From positions 34,489,521 to 34,553,520 of the forward strand of contig OX291544.1 of assembly GCA_946406115.1 (NCBI GenBank): DNA of 64,000 nt. Reading direction: 5' to 3'. The notes below the pieces were generated by a model. The model was not told where the DNA came from, searched no databases, and was given only the letters and a program-made list of their open reading frames with translations. Of this stretch, positions 33,576 to 47,459 are shown piece by piece. The position numbers and the translations under genes are program-made. The stretch's first letter is position 1; each line of letters starts with the position of its first letter. The DNA comes from Apoda limacodes (lineage: Eukaryota; Arthropoda; Insecta; Lepidoptera; Limacodidae).

Positions 33576-34503
33576 CTTTCCCAGTCAATTTTTTTAGTTT
33601 TAATTTCTTTTGAAGAAGATTTTGGTGTCTTATTAGTAGGTGCTTGTAGTTTCGGCGTAGAAGACGGTGAAGAAAATGATTCTTTGAAATTTTCTACATT
33701 TAGTTTTCTAATATATTCAAGTGTTGTAGGATTACCGATACAAAATAACGGTACACCTATATCAGATAATACCTGAGAAAATTGTTTCCACCCTCTTGGT
33801 TTTGGACGTTTTAACAAACGCAGGGTGTAACTTATTAAGTCTACAATGTTGGTTTCAGGAATAGCTTCATCATAAATGATGACTGTACCTTGTAAATCCC
33901 ATTTAGCTTTATCATTATTATCTAACAACGTCTGAATTAATAGTCCACCCTTTTTCTTAAATGTCTTTGGAACTAATCTCATTAAATAAGCAGAAGAATA
34001 AAGTGTTTTGTATTTCACGTGTTTCTCTTCAGATGATGACTGTGCGAGTAATGGCTGAATTAATATTTTCTTCTTTATAAGTATTTTTGAATTGACTGTG
34101 ATCCGATGTTAAAGGTAATTTTTGTGTTTGAACTTTAATATTTTCATCTTTATATGCATTTTGGATTTTTTACATGGAAGTAATCTCATTAAATAAGCAG
34201 AAGAATAAAGTGTTTTGTATTTCACGTGTTTCACTTCAGATGATGACTGTGCGAGTAATGGCTGAATTAATATTTTCTTCTTTATAAGTATTTTTAAATT
34301 GACTGTCATCTGATATCAAAGGTAATTTAAGTGGTTGTCTTTCTTCACCAGTAAAATATAAATACCTCTTCTAATTTTCTACTCAAAATTGCCTGCATTT
34401 CCTTATCTAGTCGCGACAATGAATCTTCAAGAATATTTCCTCTATATTTCAGCCTTTCTAAGACGCTAGGTTCAACTAGCAACATCTTTTTTGTGTTCTC
34501 CAT
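33560..34503 (-). pseudogene. Conserved Maverick protein of unknown role, unit 2
   Basis: Identical by eye to unit 1, with the 207-bp-spaced internal duplication at 33975-34308. Confidence 0.55.
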
Positions 34504-34546
34504 ATTTTTAAATTATAGAATTAAGCAAAGAACTAAGAACAGCACC

Positions 34547-34831
34547 TTATATTATCGGTAAGAATGCCCCACCTTTTTGTATTCTATTCTATCGATTTCT
34601 AAATTTGTTTCTACCTTTAGAAACTAATTTCCTGAGAACCACTTTATGTTTTTTTAATTTAGATTTTTCTTGCTCCTCTAAAGGAATTTTAACATTTAAA
34701 ACATAATAAATACATTCACAGAGACAGTTTATTTCTTGTTCGTCACAAGTTTTTTATAGTGCCTCACGATACTTTGGTTTGAGTGTATGTAAAGCTTTTA
34801 ATAATTCTTCATGTGTCTTAACTCGTCTCAT
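34547..34831 (-). pseudogene. Small conserved basic protein, unit 2
   Basis: Same in-frame TAA and late frame change as in unit 1. Confidence 0.6.
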
Positions 34832-34884
34832 TATTATTAATTATTAAAAACATTTGCCCAAGTCAATTTTGATAAAATAAAAGT

Positions 34885-35127
34885 CTATAATACTGTTGAC
34901 ACTAAACAATTTAAATTCAGAGATCTCAATGAATATCTCTTCGTTTTTTTATTTGTTTTTTCTTTTAAATTAATTTTTTCTGCTAAAATAAAATAAGGCT
35001 GTTTACAAATATTGTTTAGTTCTTCTTCACAAGTAGTTTCTTGTAAAGTTTTGCGATACTTTCGTTTCAAAATTTTTAATATTACACTAAATGAATTATT
35101 ATCACACGTTGTTACGGTTCCGTGCAT
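34885..35127 (-). CDS. Diverged copy of the small basic protein, unit 2
   Basis: Same 80-codon open frame as in unit 1. Confidence 0.5.
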   Translation of the reverse strand: MHGTVTTCDNNSFSVILKILKRKYRKTLQETTCEEELNNICKQPYFILAEKINLKEKTNKKTKRYSLRSLNLNCLVSTVL

Positions 35128-35378
35128 GATGTTGAACTAATTGATATTTGATCCTTCATATTACATTTAAATCCTTTTTTTGGTATGTAAACAGTACAAA
35201 AAATATTATTGAGTGGAAATATATTACTTTTAAAGCGATACATGTCATTTGTTTTTTGTTTTAGATCTATCATTAAGGAACCATGCGGTTCACTAGTGGC
35301 ATCTTTATAGGCTTCCTCTACAAATTTGGAATTATCAGGAAAACTTGTCGTGCTAAATGGCGTATTTGAGTAAATCAC
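35112..35378 (-). pseudogene. Packaging ATPase C-terminal fragment, unit 2
   Basis: Same as unit 1 (Ser in DNSKF). The 91-bp duplication follows at 35445-35623. Confidence 0.5.
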
Positions 35379-35772
35379 GTTTATTTCAAGGACAGAGAAA
35401 AGCCATATAAATTGTTATCCATAATAAATTTAAAATTAAATTAAAATCAAATCAATTTACATGAAAATGAACATCACAGTTCAAATTAAAATTAAATAAT
35501 ATTTAAACATAATACAAAATTTATTTTACAATTTAAATCAAATCAAATTAGATGAAAATGAAAATCACAGTTCAAATTAAAATTAAATAATATTTAAACA
35601 TAATACAAAATTTATTTTACAACTTCTATACATTCCTTAAGCGTCAATATTTTTTTAATGATAAACAATACTGAAATTTAATTTAAATAATTAAATTCTT
35701 AAAACTAGATATTACATTCAATAAAAACGTTTTACAAAAACAATTTAGAAAGTTTTTATATTATTTTCTAAA

Positions 35773-36659
35773 CTAAACATTTTTTAAGCTATAATGACCC
35801 CATGCCAGCGTATCGGTAGAATTCGGTTTTATATACCTTTTGCTATCATTTTAAGATAAAGAAACGTTATTACATTTTTGAGAATGTTTAATAGATTTAA
35901 ACCGAAGCATTTCACAAATTTCATTAGTATTATTGAATAAACATTTTTTGTAATTGTCAATTTTAAAGTTTTTAACAACGCTTTTGTTTACACCCTTCGC
36001 TTTAGCAACAAATTTATCTTCAACGTCAATCGCGTACATTTTTGAGCGTAGTCCTACAAACTCTCTTAATATTTTACCATTATTTTCATCTTTAAACAGT
36101 CCTAATTTTTTTTTATTTTTCAAAGGTATACCATATTTATTGTAATTTCTGTAAACAACATGTTGTAACATTGTAACATCTGATTTAATATCGGAATAAA
36201 AATTTTCTGTAAATACTTGATAAACTAAACTATCTGTATCTTTGTAAAGTAGTTTTAATCTATTCTGAAACTTTGCGTTCATATAGTCGTAATGGAACTC
36301 ATAGTATTAGTAGTAGTGTTTTTGATATATCTAAAATACAAAAACCTAAATAAATTGGTTTGTTTTGTTATTTAACATTTTTACCTTTTTTAGTTGTATA
36401 GCAACTAATGAACTCTGAAAAGATAGATAAACTATGAAATTCAGGTCTGGCTAGCAATGATTGAGCACCTTGAACATTTCCGCGATTCTCCCAATGAATC
36501 ACCAGCTTTACATTTACTCTTTTTTTCAATATTTTCCATGTTTTTACCGAAAACAGAGTTATTCATTAATTTATAAAAATCTTTCTGAAAGTCGGAAATC
36601 ACCGATGCACGGAGGTTAGTATTTAATTCATGTATTTTTTTTAACCAATTACTTTGTTT
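35773..36659 (-). pseudogene. DNA polymerase B, truncated, unit 2
   Basis: Motifs B and C only. It is cut at the junction with unit 3 at exactly the same base as in unit 1. Confidence 0.85.
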
Positions 36660-37077
36660 AACGTCGTCCTGAGGATTAATTTTTTGTTAGTCTCTGTGGC
36701 TAGCAACGATTCCGGTAATAATGGATTGTAATAACAATAGATAACATATTGTTTGGTTTTCTTTCTTTGAACTTAAGCTTCAAAATTAAGACGTTGATTT
36801 ATTTCTTAAATGTCGTGGGAGGTCCCTGCTAACAGGTTGATACATGTTTTACTACGAAGAGGCGTCATCTTTAGAAATATTTTCAATTAAAAATATTTAT
36901 TTAAGCTCTGTGACAAGCAAATACAGGTACTTACATGTGATAACAATAGATAACTTATTGTTTGATTTTGAACTTAAGCTTTAAAATTCAGACGTTGATT
37001 TATTTCTTACCCTTCATGTGAGGTCTCTGCCACATCCTGGTTATTAAGACATGTACAGACATGTTTGCTATAATTTG

Positions 37078-37112
37078 TATAAAAGAAGATCCAGTAAAAT
37101 TCATTCTTCAGT
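37078..37112 (+). promoter_or_regulatory. Core promoter in the left repeat, unit 3
   Basis: Same TATAAAAG and TCAGT pair and spacing as in unit 1. Confidence 0.5.
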
Positions 37113-38031
37113 CTTATTTGTGAGTTTCAAAGTAATACCTACAGTGTTTTGTGTTCATATCCCGCCAAATGGAGGTGAGTTTAATTACCTAATTTTCTTT
37201 ATACCATATGTGTGTTATTGTTTTATTATTTGATAACGGTATTACATACTAATTAGTGTCATTATTTATTAATGTTTTTTTCGACTTTAGGATTTGGTAT
37301 AAATTTTTAAAGTGTGCGCTCGGAAATAGGTAAAGTACTGGATTCAAATATACATGTATTGTCACTTATCTATGTGTCATTGCAATTAATTTGTGTTAGT
37401 TTATTATTCAATCTAATCAAATAGTAAAGTTTGTTTATTGTTCTTTAACCTAGCAACAGAGATTGTTAGCACTATTAGGAAATTTCATAAATACAATTTT
37501 ATTAATTTGATTTTTATTAACTTTTTGTTTTACAATTTTTATTTACTTGTTTTAGCCTTTATCCCCGGAAAATTATACCTTAAAAAATTATTATTTTCCT
37601 TGGATATGAGCCAAGAAGAAACAAAAGACAGTACTATTCAAAAAAAATTGAAAAGCACAACGAAGCGAAATATCAAAAGTATTGACGCATTTTTCGAAAA
37701 TTCTGAAAAAAGAAAAACCCAAGCAAAATCTTCGTGTGTCAGTCAAGGGAATGAAAATGGAATCTCTTATATTTCTACCAATATGATGACGCAACGTCTG
37801 CGAGTCACCTATTAAAAATTGAAATATATAATATGAAAAAGATAAAGGATATACCCTCGGATGAGCATTGGAAATACGCAGATTTAAAAGTTAAATATTA
37901 TACACAATCACATGACGACCAGCATTATCTAAGTACACGGGATCCCATATATAATATCACAAAACAATTAGCTATGAACTGTGAGTGTATGAAAAGTTCT
38001 TCATTGAAACTAAAGATAAGCGGGAATATTA
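37113..38031 (+). pseudogene. Gene in the left terminal repeat, unit 3 (frameshifted)
   Basis: Same two indels as in units 1 and 2, with MSQEETKD at 37606. Confidence 0.5.
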
Positions 38032-38207
38032 ATTTCTTTCTTTTACAACTTTTTAACATTCTTCAACTTACTTTTGTACTTTTACCTGAGAATGCAAAAG
38101 CTTAAAAGCAACAATAGATTTCTCACTTCTCCTACCCCACCCTCGTCCACGGGTACCTGGGCTACAAGTAATATTTAAACGATACTCTTATACAAGCTTA
38201 CATCATC

Positions 38208-38318
38208 ATGGACGCTTCAGACTTACAGAACAGTTACTACGAACAACAACTGTATGAACTCTGTATACAGGAAGAAAGAAAACTCATCGGTCAAGAACTA
38301 CGCGCTGTGATGGTATAG
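38208..38318 (+). CDS. Small 36-codon ORF, unit 3
   Basis: Same peptide as in units 1 and 2, with the ATC Ile codon of unit 2. Confidence 0.35.
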   Translation: MDASDLQNSYYEQQLYELCIQEERKLIGQELRAVMV

Positions 38319-38712
38319 TATGTTATATATATGTGTAATTTAATTCTATGAATAAATCAGTAGCATGACAAGTCTTGAGTTTTACTGACGCGTCCCTCGC
38401 CCGACGTCAGAGCGCAAATAATGGTTATAGTATATAATCTGAGGAAACAAAAAGGGTTACTAATATTTTAACATTAATCCGACAATGGGAAGATAGAATA
38501 TTTGAAGACAACAATTGCAATGAAAATAGTTTAACGATGTCTTTATCACCCTCTGTTTATAGTCCAAATTAACATGAATTGTATCAATATTTTTTAAAAA
38601 ACTTGTCTTATAATTTTTTGTTTTAATTTTTAAGGAAGGTAAATAAAATTATACCCAGTTTTATGTTAGACTTTCATATTTATTTCAGAAAAAATATCTT
38701 TAATAGCTTACT

Positions 38713-39127
38713 TTACATTAAATCATTATACATTGTGTTGTCTGTGAATATAATATTAACAACATTCAACAAAGATACACCTCTCGATCTCATACTTAAG
38801 TATACTAAACAATATTTACCACAAACAGAAGTTAAATAGTTTTGTATTGTTTTATTATTTTAATAGTATTTTTTCGTATTTTTTTTGTAAAAATAGTCTA
38901 TGGTCCTTAGTAGGTTTACATCCAAAGGAATCAAAGTATTTACCAACTTTATTACCATCTATGTAAATAGCAATCCAGTGAGAACCTTCTTTAAAATCTT
39001 CATCTAAATTGCTTATAATAAAAATTGGTCAATTTTCGAGAATCGGGATACGATTAGCAGCGAATACATTATTTTCCGCTAATAAATCGATTTGTTTCAA
39101 AAATTTACGTATTTTACATGTATCCAT
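38713..39127 (-). pseudogene. Adenain-type cysteine protease, unit 3
   Basis: Same stop and frame change as in unit 1. Confidence 0.8.
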
Positions 39128-39200
39128 AGCATCTTCACTTTACTAAAATTTATTACAAAATGAGATTATTTTAAGAATGCACATATATTTATATTACAGC

Positions 39201-40512
39201 TTAACTTTTGTAATCTACATTAACATCACGATTTTTATTGATTTCTTTAACGTTATCAAACTCAGCGTATACAATGCAATTTACTGTACTTTTCAACGAA
39301 TTCTCAAATCTTACTTCTAATCTTACACTACCATGTCTAATAAAATTCCAATGTGAGTTTGAGTTGACTGATAAATCAGGAGTGTGATCAAACGCTAGTA
39401 AACAGTATCCATTAGCATAATCGTCTCTTAAAATATTATTTCCTTCGTTCAAGAAGTGAATCCCAGTTCCTGAGAATAATGTGTGGCAAGTAGATGTAAA
39501 CACATCAGCATCAAAAGACGGTTGTAAAGTTTTGGAAGGTATTTGTTGACCATCTACTATAAACTAAAGAAGTTCATACCAAAATTCTGGAAGTTGAATG
39601 GATTTGTAATAAAACTACCATTAAATGCTGTATTATTTACAAACCCAATAACACAACGCTTTGGGATTTGACCGATGAAAATGTTATCAAGTGTTTTTCC
39701 TTGAATTCCAGACGGTAATGTTAAAACTTTAACTTCCGCGCGAGTTATCGGATATTTAGCTGTTGAGGTAGATAAAACCTTTTGGTGAGCTAACAAACCC
39801 GTGGGGTTTATTCTAGCTCTACGAATTATAAGCGTTGCATCAGTGATTTGAACCTTTAATTTTAAATCCGCTTGAGAAGACATAATATTAAAGGTTTCTT
39901 TTGTGCGAACTAGTTTAATACGCAGTTCCACTCCATTAAACAAAAATTTATCCTGATTAAATATGTCACCATGCAAATGACCCATCAGTTCAACCTCCTT
40001 ACTATCTTTAACGAATTGTTGTCTTACATTGTAACCTTTATTCGATTCATCAGTGTTATCCATTTTTTTAGCTGTATCTTCATACCACAAGCTACATGTT
40101 AGGTGAGACTTTTTTGCTGCTGGTCCATAATTTAATAATGTTCCTATATAAGCGTGATACGCATATGTGTTGTTTGGTGGAGATACAAGCTTTTGATTAA
40201 GATATATATCTAGCTGATTAAAAAGTAAATGCAGCCAATTATTTACTGGAGCGATATTTGTTGCTGCAGCTAAACATTGGAATCTTGGTTCAATAACCTC
40301 GCCTTAATTTGAATCATAGTATGAGATAAATCAATGTAGTTATCTCCTGTACCAGGAACATGGAATTCAATAGGTCCCTCGTCACTTAAAGAAGAGATTG
40401 GTTTATAGTGAATCCATTGACCATTTTCAATGCTGGTTTGTGTTGATGGTAATGCAAATAGATCCAATTCTGACTTAGCACATTCACAAGACAAATGATG
40501 TAAAAATGACAT
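39201..40512 (-). pseudogene. Major capsid-type protein, unit 3
   Basis: Same frame breaks; agrees with unit 2 at the three amino-acid variants. Confidence 0.75.
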
Positions 40513-40541
40513 GGTTATTAAGAAAAAATATCAAAATTATT

Positions 40542-40967
40542 TTATCTACGCTGTTTGTGAGTGGTTCTTCCCTGTGATGCTTTCAAAGCAATGATTGAAC
40601 GTCTTTTCTGTCTTTTCTTTTTATACCCAGACCCTGTCATGATGGTGTCAATTTTATTATCTGCTTTTCGTTTAACATTACTTGTAGCATCTTTAATGCG
40701 TGATTTAACGTGACTCTTCCATAGGTTGCGAATTCATCATATCCGATAATAGACCTACCCCAACATTCAGCGCCTCTTTACCAACAGCTTTTGCTCCACT
40801 TGATAATAATGGTAATACAGATCTAAATAAACCCCCTAAAAACTCCCAATACCATGACCACGTTGATATGGAGCTCCTTTGTAAATTATTCCAACACCTG
40901 AACCAGCTTGATTTGTATAATAATGTTCATATGGATAAATGCTACGATTTTGACTGTAAGTATGCAT
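40542..40967 (-). pseudogene. pVI/pX-like protein, unit 3
   Basis: Same as units 1 and 2. Confidence 0.65.
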
Positions 40968-41691
40968 TTTACACGTTTAAAATGTAGCTTAACGCATGCA
41001 GTCCCAAACTGAAGTGGAATTTTTGCGCCTATGCTTGATCTTATGTCTATTTCTAAAGTATCAAATGCACGACGCATTACGGGGATATAATGAGCAGGCG
41101 AAAATATATTCATTTTATAACCACCGTAAATTTATTTTGTAGTATCCAAAGGGATGATTCGTAGCAGTGATGTCATAACATCACCTACAATTTGTGGTTG
41201 AACTATATCAGTGTATACGCAAAGTTGCGATGGTAAACCTAAGAATAGATTAACTGGACGTTTTGCAATATTATTTCGTATCAAGTTTGCCTTTGGACCA
41301 AACCCTAGCTGAAAACTTAGTTGAGGAGTTAACATCAGGGAAGTCAAATCTTTTTTTGAATTCGTAATAGTAACTAGTTTTGATGTTTCATCGTATCTGA
41401 ATTTTACACTATTTTGCAATAAATTAATTCCATTGAAAGCATTCAAAAGCTGATGATACACATCATCATAGGTTGAAGAGATTTGTATTCTACAACGGCC
41501 TCGGTTGAATCTATAATTGTTTGTTTCTTTACATATATAACGTTTTCATGTTCTTGAACATTGTCCAACAATTCACCTTCTAATTTAACTGTTTTAGGTA
41601 ATTTTGTTATAAAATTTGCAGTTGTATTTGTTGGAAAATAGTTCATTGAACTATTACTTAAAAGGGTTAAGTAAAAACTTTCTTGACTCAT
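40886..41691 (-). pseudogene. Minor capsid (penton-type) protein, unit 3
   Basis: Same frameshift and in-frame TAA (41132-41134) as in unit 1. Confidence 0.7.
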
Positions 41692-41698
41692 ATTTTAT

Positions 41699-42446
41699 TT
41701 ACGCTGGACGCTGATATCCAACTTTAAAATTTTAATGGATAACCTCTTCACTTAACCAATACTTCTTTTCTGCCTCTATTATATCTGGAACATATGATTT
41801 TATCAATTTTGAAGTTAAGAGTGGGGTTGTATAAAATTTTTTGAAGTTCCTTGGAATAAAAAGTTCTTGTTATTGAATCTCCTTGTAAATCGGTTAATGT
41901 ATAAACCTTATACGGTTTTCTATCAATAATAGATGAAAAAATAAAAATTTCATCACTCCAATTACTTTCATAAACTTTTTGAAATATATGTTTATATTTA
42001 GTTGTCCTAACATGATCACCAATAAGAAATTTGGGTATCTCGATTTCATTCTATTTTTTTCTGTCATACAAATTACGCCAAACTGTCATAACATTATTAA
42101 AATTAACATCACAGGGACACAATTTTATACTTGAATGATAACTATGGTTGTAAGAATATAACAAATCTTGCAAAATGTCTATATATATTTATATATCTAA
42201 ATATATTTTATGAGTAAAATAACGCCACATTTTCATTTTAAGAGTTCTCTGAAACCTCTCTACTATGCTTGCTTTAACATCTGGGTTATTAGTTTTGTAG
42301 TAATTTACATGTTTACTCTTAAAGTATCTTCTAACATCTTTTGCAATAAATTCACTACCCTTATCAGATTGAATGTGCCTAGGAGTTGCGTTAGCTTCCG
42401 TAAATATACTTTCAAAGCATTGTACTGTTGCGTAAGCATATTTTTA
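41699..42446 (-). pseudogene. Integrase C-terminal part, unit 3
   Basis: As in units 1 and 2, with the same LINE junction. Confidence 0.85.
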
Positions 42447-45400
42447 AGAGAGGAAGGGCACTGCAAGTACTCGCTCGAATAAGCCACCCGAACAACTAAA
42501 GCAGGGCATAGCGAGTACTTGCTCGAATGAGCGGCCCGAACTGGGGAAGTACCTCCACCTTACAGAAAACCGCGGCCATAATAACACTAACATTGAGTAG
42601 TGTGGCGGTGAGTACGGTTGCCAGAGCTCTTTGAGGATTCGCTGCGCGGACAGCGGAGGACCGGCGGTGCTTGTTGCTGTCATGCTCGGCGTAGACGCGG
42701 CGTGCTGGTTCGGCGGTCAGGGAGACCTGATGAAACGGCTGACCGCTGGCCGCCCGCAGGTTGAACGGGATCCCGAACCCAGGGATCACTTAATCTCCGC
42801 CTTGGAAGGCTGATTCGCCAGCCTGTGCATAGTATCTGAAGTGGTAGTCGTGCCGGAGAAGGAGACCGGAGTGGACCCGGCTACTACAACAGAGGGGGAT
42901 CAGCCGACCATTCTTTTTCTAACGGAGACGCAGATATCCTGCCCGGCCGACACATCATACCTTCACTATCCCGGCTACAAACTCGAACACAATTTTATGA
43001 GTCGTGCCGGTGTATGTATGTTCGTCAGGGGGGATATCTGCTGTCGCCGCCTTCATAGCCTTGAATAACAGCAGAACTAGTTATTTTGGGAGACTTTAAC
43101 GCCCACCATCGCGAGTGGCTCAGTTCTCGAACCAATTACTATGCTGGGATATCTGCTCATGAATATGCTCTGACCTATGGATTCTCTCAGCTGGTACTTT
43201 CTTCAACGAGAATACCAGATATAGAGGAACATACGAGCTCCTCATTGGACCTTCTACTGACTACTCGTCCGGACGGATACTCCGTCTCAGTGGATGCGCC
43301 TCTTGGCTCCTCGGACCACTGTCTCGTTCGGACTCAAATGTCATGCACACAACCCGATCCTTCTGGGCCAACTAATTGGCGTCGTGTGTGGCACTATAAG
43401 TCGGCAGACTGCGATGGATTGCGAGAATTTTACGCATCGTACCCGTGGAGGCAGATCTGCTTTAACTCAGAAGATCCTGACGTCTGCGCAGTCGCAGTCA
43501 CTGAGACAATCCTTGCTGGTATGGAATGCTATATTCCTAACCCGCGAGTAGCTGCCGGTGTCAAAAAACGACCGTGGTTTAATAGGTCTTGCAGAAAGGC
43601 TAAAATTCTTAAGCAAAATGCATATAAGGCTTGGACCACGACTCGTTTTAATAAGGATCCGAATATTTCTGAGTTAAAACGCAAATTAAATGCTGCCTCG
43701 AGGTTCAGTAAGAAAGCAACTGCCAGAGCAAAATTCCAATTCATCGGCAAAATAGGTGGGCGACTTGCGAGCTATCCTTCTGGGAGTCGTGCTTTCTGGT
43801 CGCTTGCCAAAGCTGCCGAAGGGAACTTCTGCCAGTCGTCGTTACCACCACTGCGAAAGACCGATGGAGACTTGGCCCATAGTGCTAAAGAGAAAGCCGA
43901 TCTACTGGGCAAAGGCCTCGAACTCGAATATGAACGATGAAGGCGCTGTACCACCTACTATAGCGTGGTGCGGTAAGACCATGCCGGAAATCTCCATAAC
44001 GCAGCGATGGTCAGGCGGGCGTTGCTCTCTTTAGACGTTCATAAGTCAAGTGGGCCAGACGGTATACCAGCAGTGGTGCTGAAGCAGTGTGCTCCTGAGT
44101 TATGTCCTGTACTCACGCGCCTCTTCGCGCTTTCCTACCACACTAGGCAATTTCCGTCTTCATGGAAGACTGCGAATGTGCACCCGGTGCCCAAAAAGGG
44201 CGATAGATCAGATCCATCGAATTACAGGCCTATCGCTATTACCTCTCTCCTCTCTAAGGTGATGGAGCGTGTGATCAACACACAGCTTCTAAGATACCTA
44301 GAAGTACACGATCTGGTCAGTGACCGTCAATATGGCTTTCGCCACGGTCGCTCGACTGGTGACCTTCTAGTGTATCTCACACACCGATGGGCACTAGCCA
44401 TTGAGAGTCAGGGGAAGGCATTGGCATGTAGCCTGGACATAGCGAAGGCGTTCGATCGGGTCTGGCACCGCGGTCTTCTATCGAAGTTGCCATCTTTCGG
44501 AGTGCCCGAGGGTTTGTGCAAATGGGTGGCTAGCTTTTTGTCCGGCAGACGCATACGAACCGTAGTTGACGGTAGTAGCTCTGATAGCATGGACATTAAT
44601 GCTGGTGTCCCGCAAGGCTCTGTGCTGTCTCCTACGCTGTTTCTACTGCTGTCAATGACATGTTGGACATCAACAACATACATTGCTATGCAGATGACAG
44701 TACTGGAGACGCTTTTTACACGGGTCGTGCAAACATCCCTCGTTCCGTTGTGGAGACAAACCGCGGAGAACTTGTGTCTCAAATCGAGACCACACTGTCC
44801 CAGGTCTCTGACTGGGGACGGGTAAAATTGGTCCGATTCAACCCTACAAAGACACAAGTGTGCGCGTTCACCGCTAAGAAAACTCCATTCACTGTGGTCC
44901 CACAATTCCCTAACACTCGACATCTCCAGCGATGTTCAGTTCCGAGATCATTTACAAGATAAGGTGAAGCTGGCGTCCAAAAAACTTGGTGTACTCAACA
45001 GAGCGAAGCAGTACTTCACGTCGGGGCAAAGGTTGATACTTTACAAGTCGCAAGTTCGGCCCCATATGGAGTACTGCTGCCATCTCTGGGCAGGTGCACC
45101 CGGATACCAGCTTGGCCCTTTTGACTCGGTTCAACGACGGGCTGTGAGAATTGTCGACGATTCCAAACTCAGTTGCGGTATCGAGCCCTTAAGTCTGAGG
45201 AGAGACTTTGCCTCACTGTGTGTGTTCTACCGCTTGTACAATGGGTTGTGTTCTGAGGAATTGTTCGAAATGATGCCCACGGCTACTTTCTACCATCGCA
45301 CCGCTCGCCATCGGCAGGGAATTCATTCTCACACTTTAGAACCTAAATGGTCGCGTACAGTGCGGTTTTAGAGAAACTTCCTCCCGCAAACGCTTAAGTT

Positions 45401-45602
45401 GTGGAATGAGCTCCCTGCCAAGGTTTTCTGCAAGGACTACAGTATGGAATTCTTCAAGAAAGAAGTTATTAGATTTATGAAGGGTCGGCAACGCGCAAGT
45501 GATACCCCTGGTGTTGCAAGCGTCCATAGGCTACGGTGACCGCTTACCATCAGGCGGGCCGTAAGCTTGTTTGTCACCTTAGTGGTATAAAAAAAAAAAA
45601 AA
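42447..45602 (+). mobile_element. LINE in the integrase, unit 3
   Basis: Same insertion and lesions; the poly-A is 14 bases against 16 in units 1 and 2. Endonuclease pieces are at 42841-43940 and RT pieces at 44007-45527. Confidence 0.9.
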
Positions 45603-45907
45603 TTTACTTAAGACATAGACAATAACACAAAGAATATATTTAAAACCATCGTTTTATTGACTATAGGTTCGTATATCACTTAAATCAACTTGCCAAAGTT
45701 CATTATAGTTAGAAAAAATATATTTATTTCTAGAAAACTTTCTCTGGACAGGTTTATGTAAAGGATATGTTTCTGGAGCTTGTAACCATTGTTTTACTTC
45801 TTTTTATTCATCTTCCCATCCATAGCTTTAGTTAACTTATCAATACTATAACCAGCTGGATTAGAAACGTCATAATAAATTTTGTCTATCTTTAATACGG
45901 TGTCCAT
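45603..45907 (-). pseudogene. Integrase N-terminal part, unit 3
   Basis: Lacks the 6-bp ACATAG duplication and has a 1-bp loss near 45,831 (GTTAACTT against GTAATACTT). It keeps the in-frame TAA. Confidence 0.8.
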
Positions 45908-46835
45908 CTTTCCCAGTCAATTTTTTTAGTTTTAATTTCTTTTGAAGAAGATTTTGGTGTCTTATTAGTAGGTGCTTGTAGTTTCGGCGTAGAAGACGGT
46001 GAAGAAAATGATTCTTTGAAATTTTCTACATTTAGTTTTCTAATATATTCAAGTGTTGTAGGATTACCGATACAAAATAACGGTACACCTGTATCAGATA
46101 ATACCTGAGAAAATTGTTTCCACCCTCTTGGTTTTGGACGTTTTAACAAACGCAGGGTGTAACTTATTAAGTCTACAATGTTGGTTTCAGGAATAGCTTC
46201 ATCATAAATGATGACTGTACCTTGTAAATCCCATTTAGCTTTATCATTATTATCTAACAACGTCTGAATTAATAGTCCACCCTTTTTCTTAAATGTCTTT
46301 GGAACTAATCTCATTAAATAAGCAGAAGAATAAAGTGTTTTGTATTTCACGTGTTTCTCTTCAGATGATGACTGTGCGAGTAATGGCTGAATTAATATTT
46401 TCTTCTTTATAAGTATTTTTGAATTGACTGTGATCCGATGTTAAAGGTAATTTTTGTGTTTGAACTTTAATATTTTCATCTTTATATGCATTTTGGATTT
46501 TTTACATGGAAGTAATCTCATTAAATAAGCAGAAGAATAAAGTGTTTTGTATTTCACGTGTTTCACTTCAGATGATGACTGTGCGAGTAATGGCTGAATT
46601 AATATTTTCTTCTTTATAAGTATTTTTAAATTGACTGTCATCTGATATCAAAGGTAATTTAAGTGGTTGTCTTTCTTCACCAGTAAAATATAAATACCTC
46701 TTCTAATTTTCTACTCAAAATTGCCTGCATTTCCTTATCTAGTCGCGACAATGAATCTTCAAGAATATTTCCTCTATATTTCAGCCTTTCTAAGACGCTA
46801 GGTTCAACTAGCAACATCTTTTTTGTGTTCTCCAT
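45892..46835 (-). pseudogene. Conserved Maverick protein of unknown role, unit 3
   Basis: As in unit 1 except Thr for Ile (SDTGVP, variant at 46,091). Internal duplication at 46307-46640. Confidence 0.55.
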
Positions 46836-46878
46836 ATTTTTAAATTATAGAATTAAGCAAAGAACTAAGAACAGCACC

Positions 46879-47163
46879 TTATATTATCGGTAAGAATGCC
46901 CCACCTTTTTGTATTCTATTCTATCGATTTCTAAATTTGTTTCTACCTTTAGAAACTAATTTCCTGAGAACCACTTTATGTTTTTTTAATTTAGATTTTT
47001 CTTGCTCCTCTAAAGGAATTTTAACATTTAAAACATAATAAATACATTCACAGAGACAGTTTATTTCTTGTTCGTCACAAGTTTTTTATAGTGCCTCACG
47101 ATACTTTGGTTTGAGTGTATGTAAAGCTTTTAATAATTCTTCATGTGTCTTAACTCGTCTCAT
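46879..47163 (-). pseudogene. Small conserved basic protein, unit 3
   Basis: Same in-frame TAA and late frame change as in units 1 and 2. Confidence 0.6.
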
Positions 47164-47216
47164 TATTATTAATTATTAAAAACATTTGCCCAAGTCAATT
47201 TTGATAAAATAAAAGT

Positions 47217-47459
47217 CTATAATACTGTTGACACTAAACAATTTAAATTCAGAGATCTCAATGAATATCTCTTCGTTTTTTTATTTGTTTTTTCTTTTAA
47301 ATTAATTTTTTCTGCTAAAATAAAATAAGGCTGTTTACAAATATTGTTTAGTTCTTCTTCACAAGTAGTTTCTTGTAAAGTTTTGCGATACTTTCGTTTC
47401 AAAATTTTTAATATTACACTAAATGAATTATTATCACACGTTGTTACGGTTCCGTGCAT
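47217..47459 (-). CDS. Diverged copy of the small basic protein, unit 3
   Basis: Same 80-codon open frame as in units 1 and 2. Confidence 0.5.
   Translation of the reverse strand: MHGTVTTCDNNSFSVILKILKRKYRKTLQETTCEEELNNICKQPYFILAEKINLKEKTNKKTKRYSLRSLNLNCLVSTVL

Larger units (their letters stand above)
36730..38070 (+). repeat. Left terminal inverted repeat, unit 3
   Basis: This is the left partner of the right repeat at 51597-52732 for the only complete element frame. It still has the 205-bp extra subrepeat. Confidence 0.85.
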
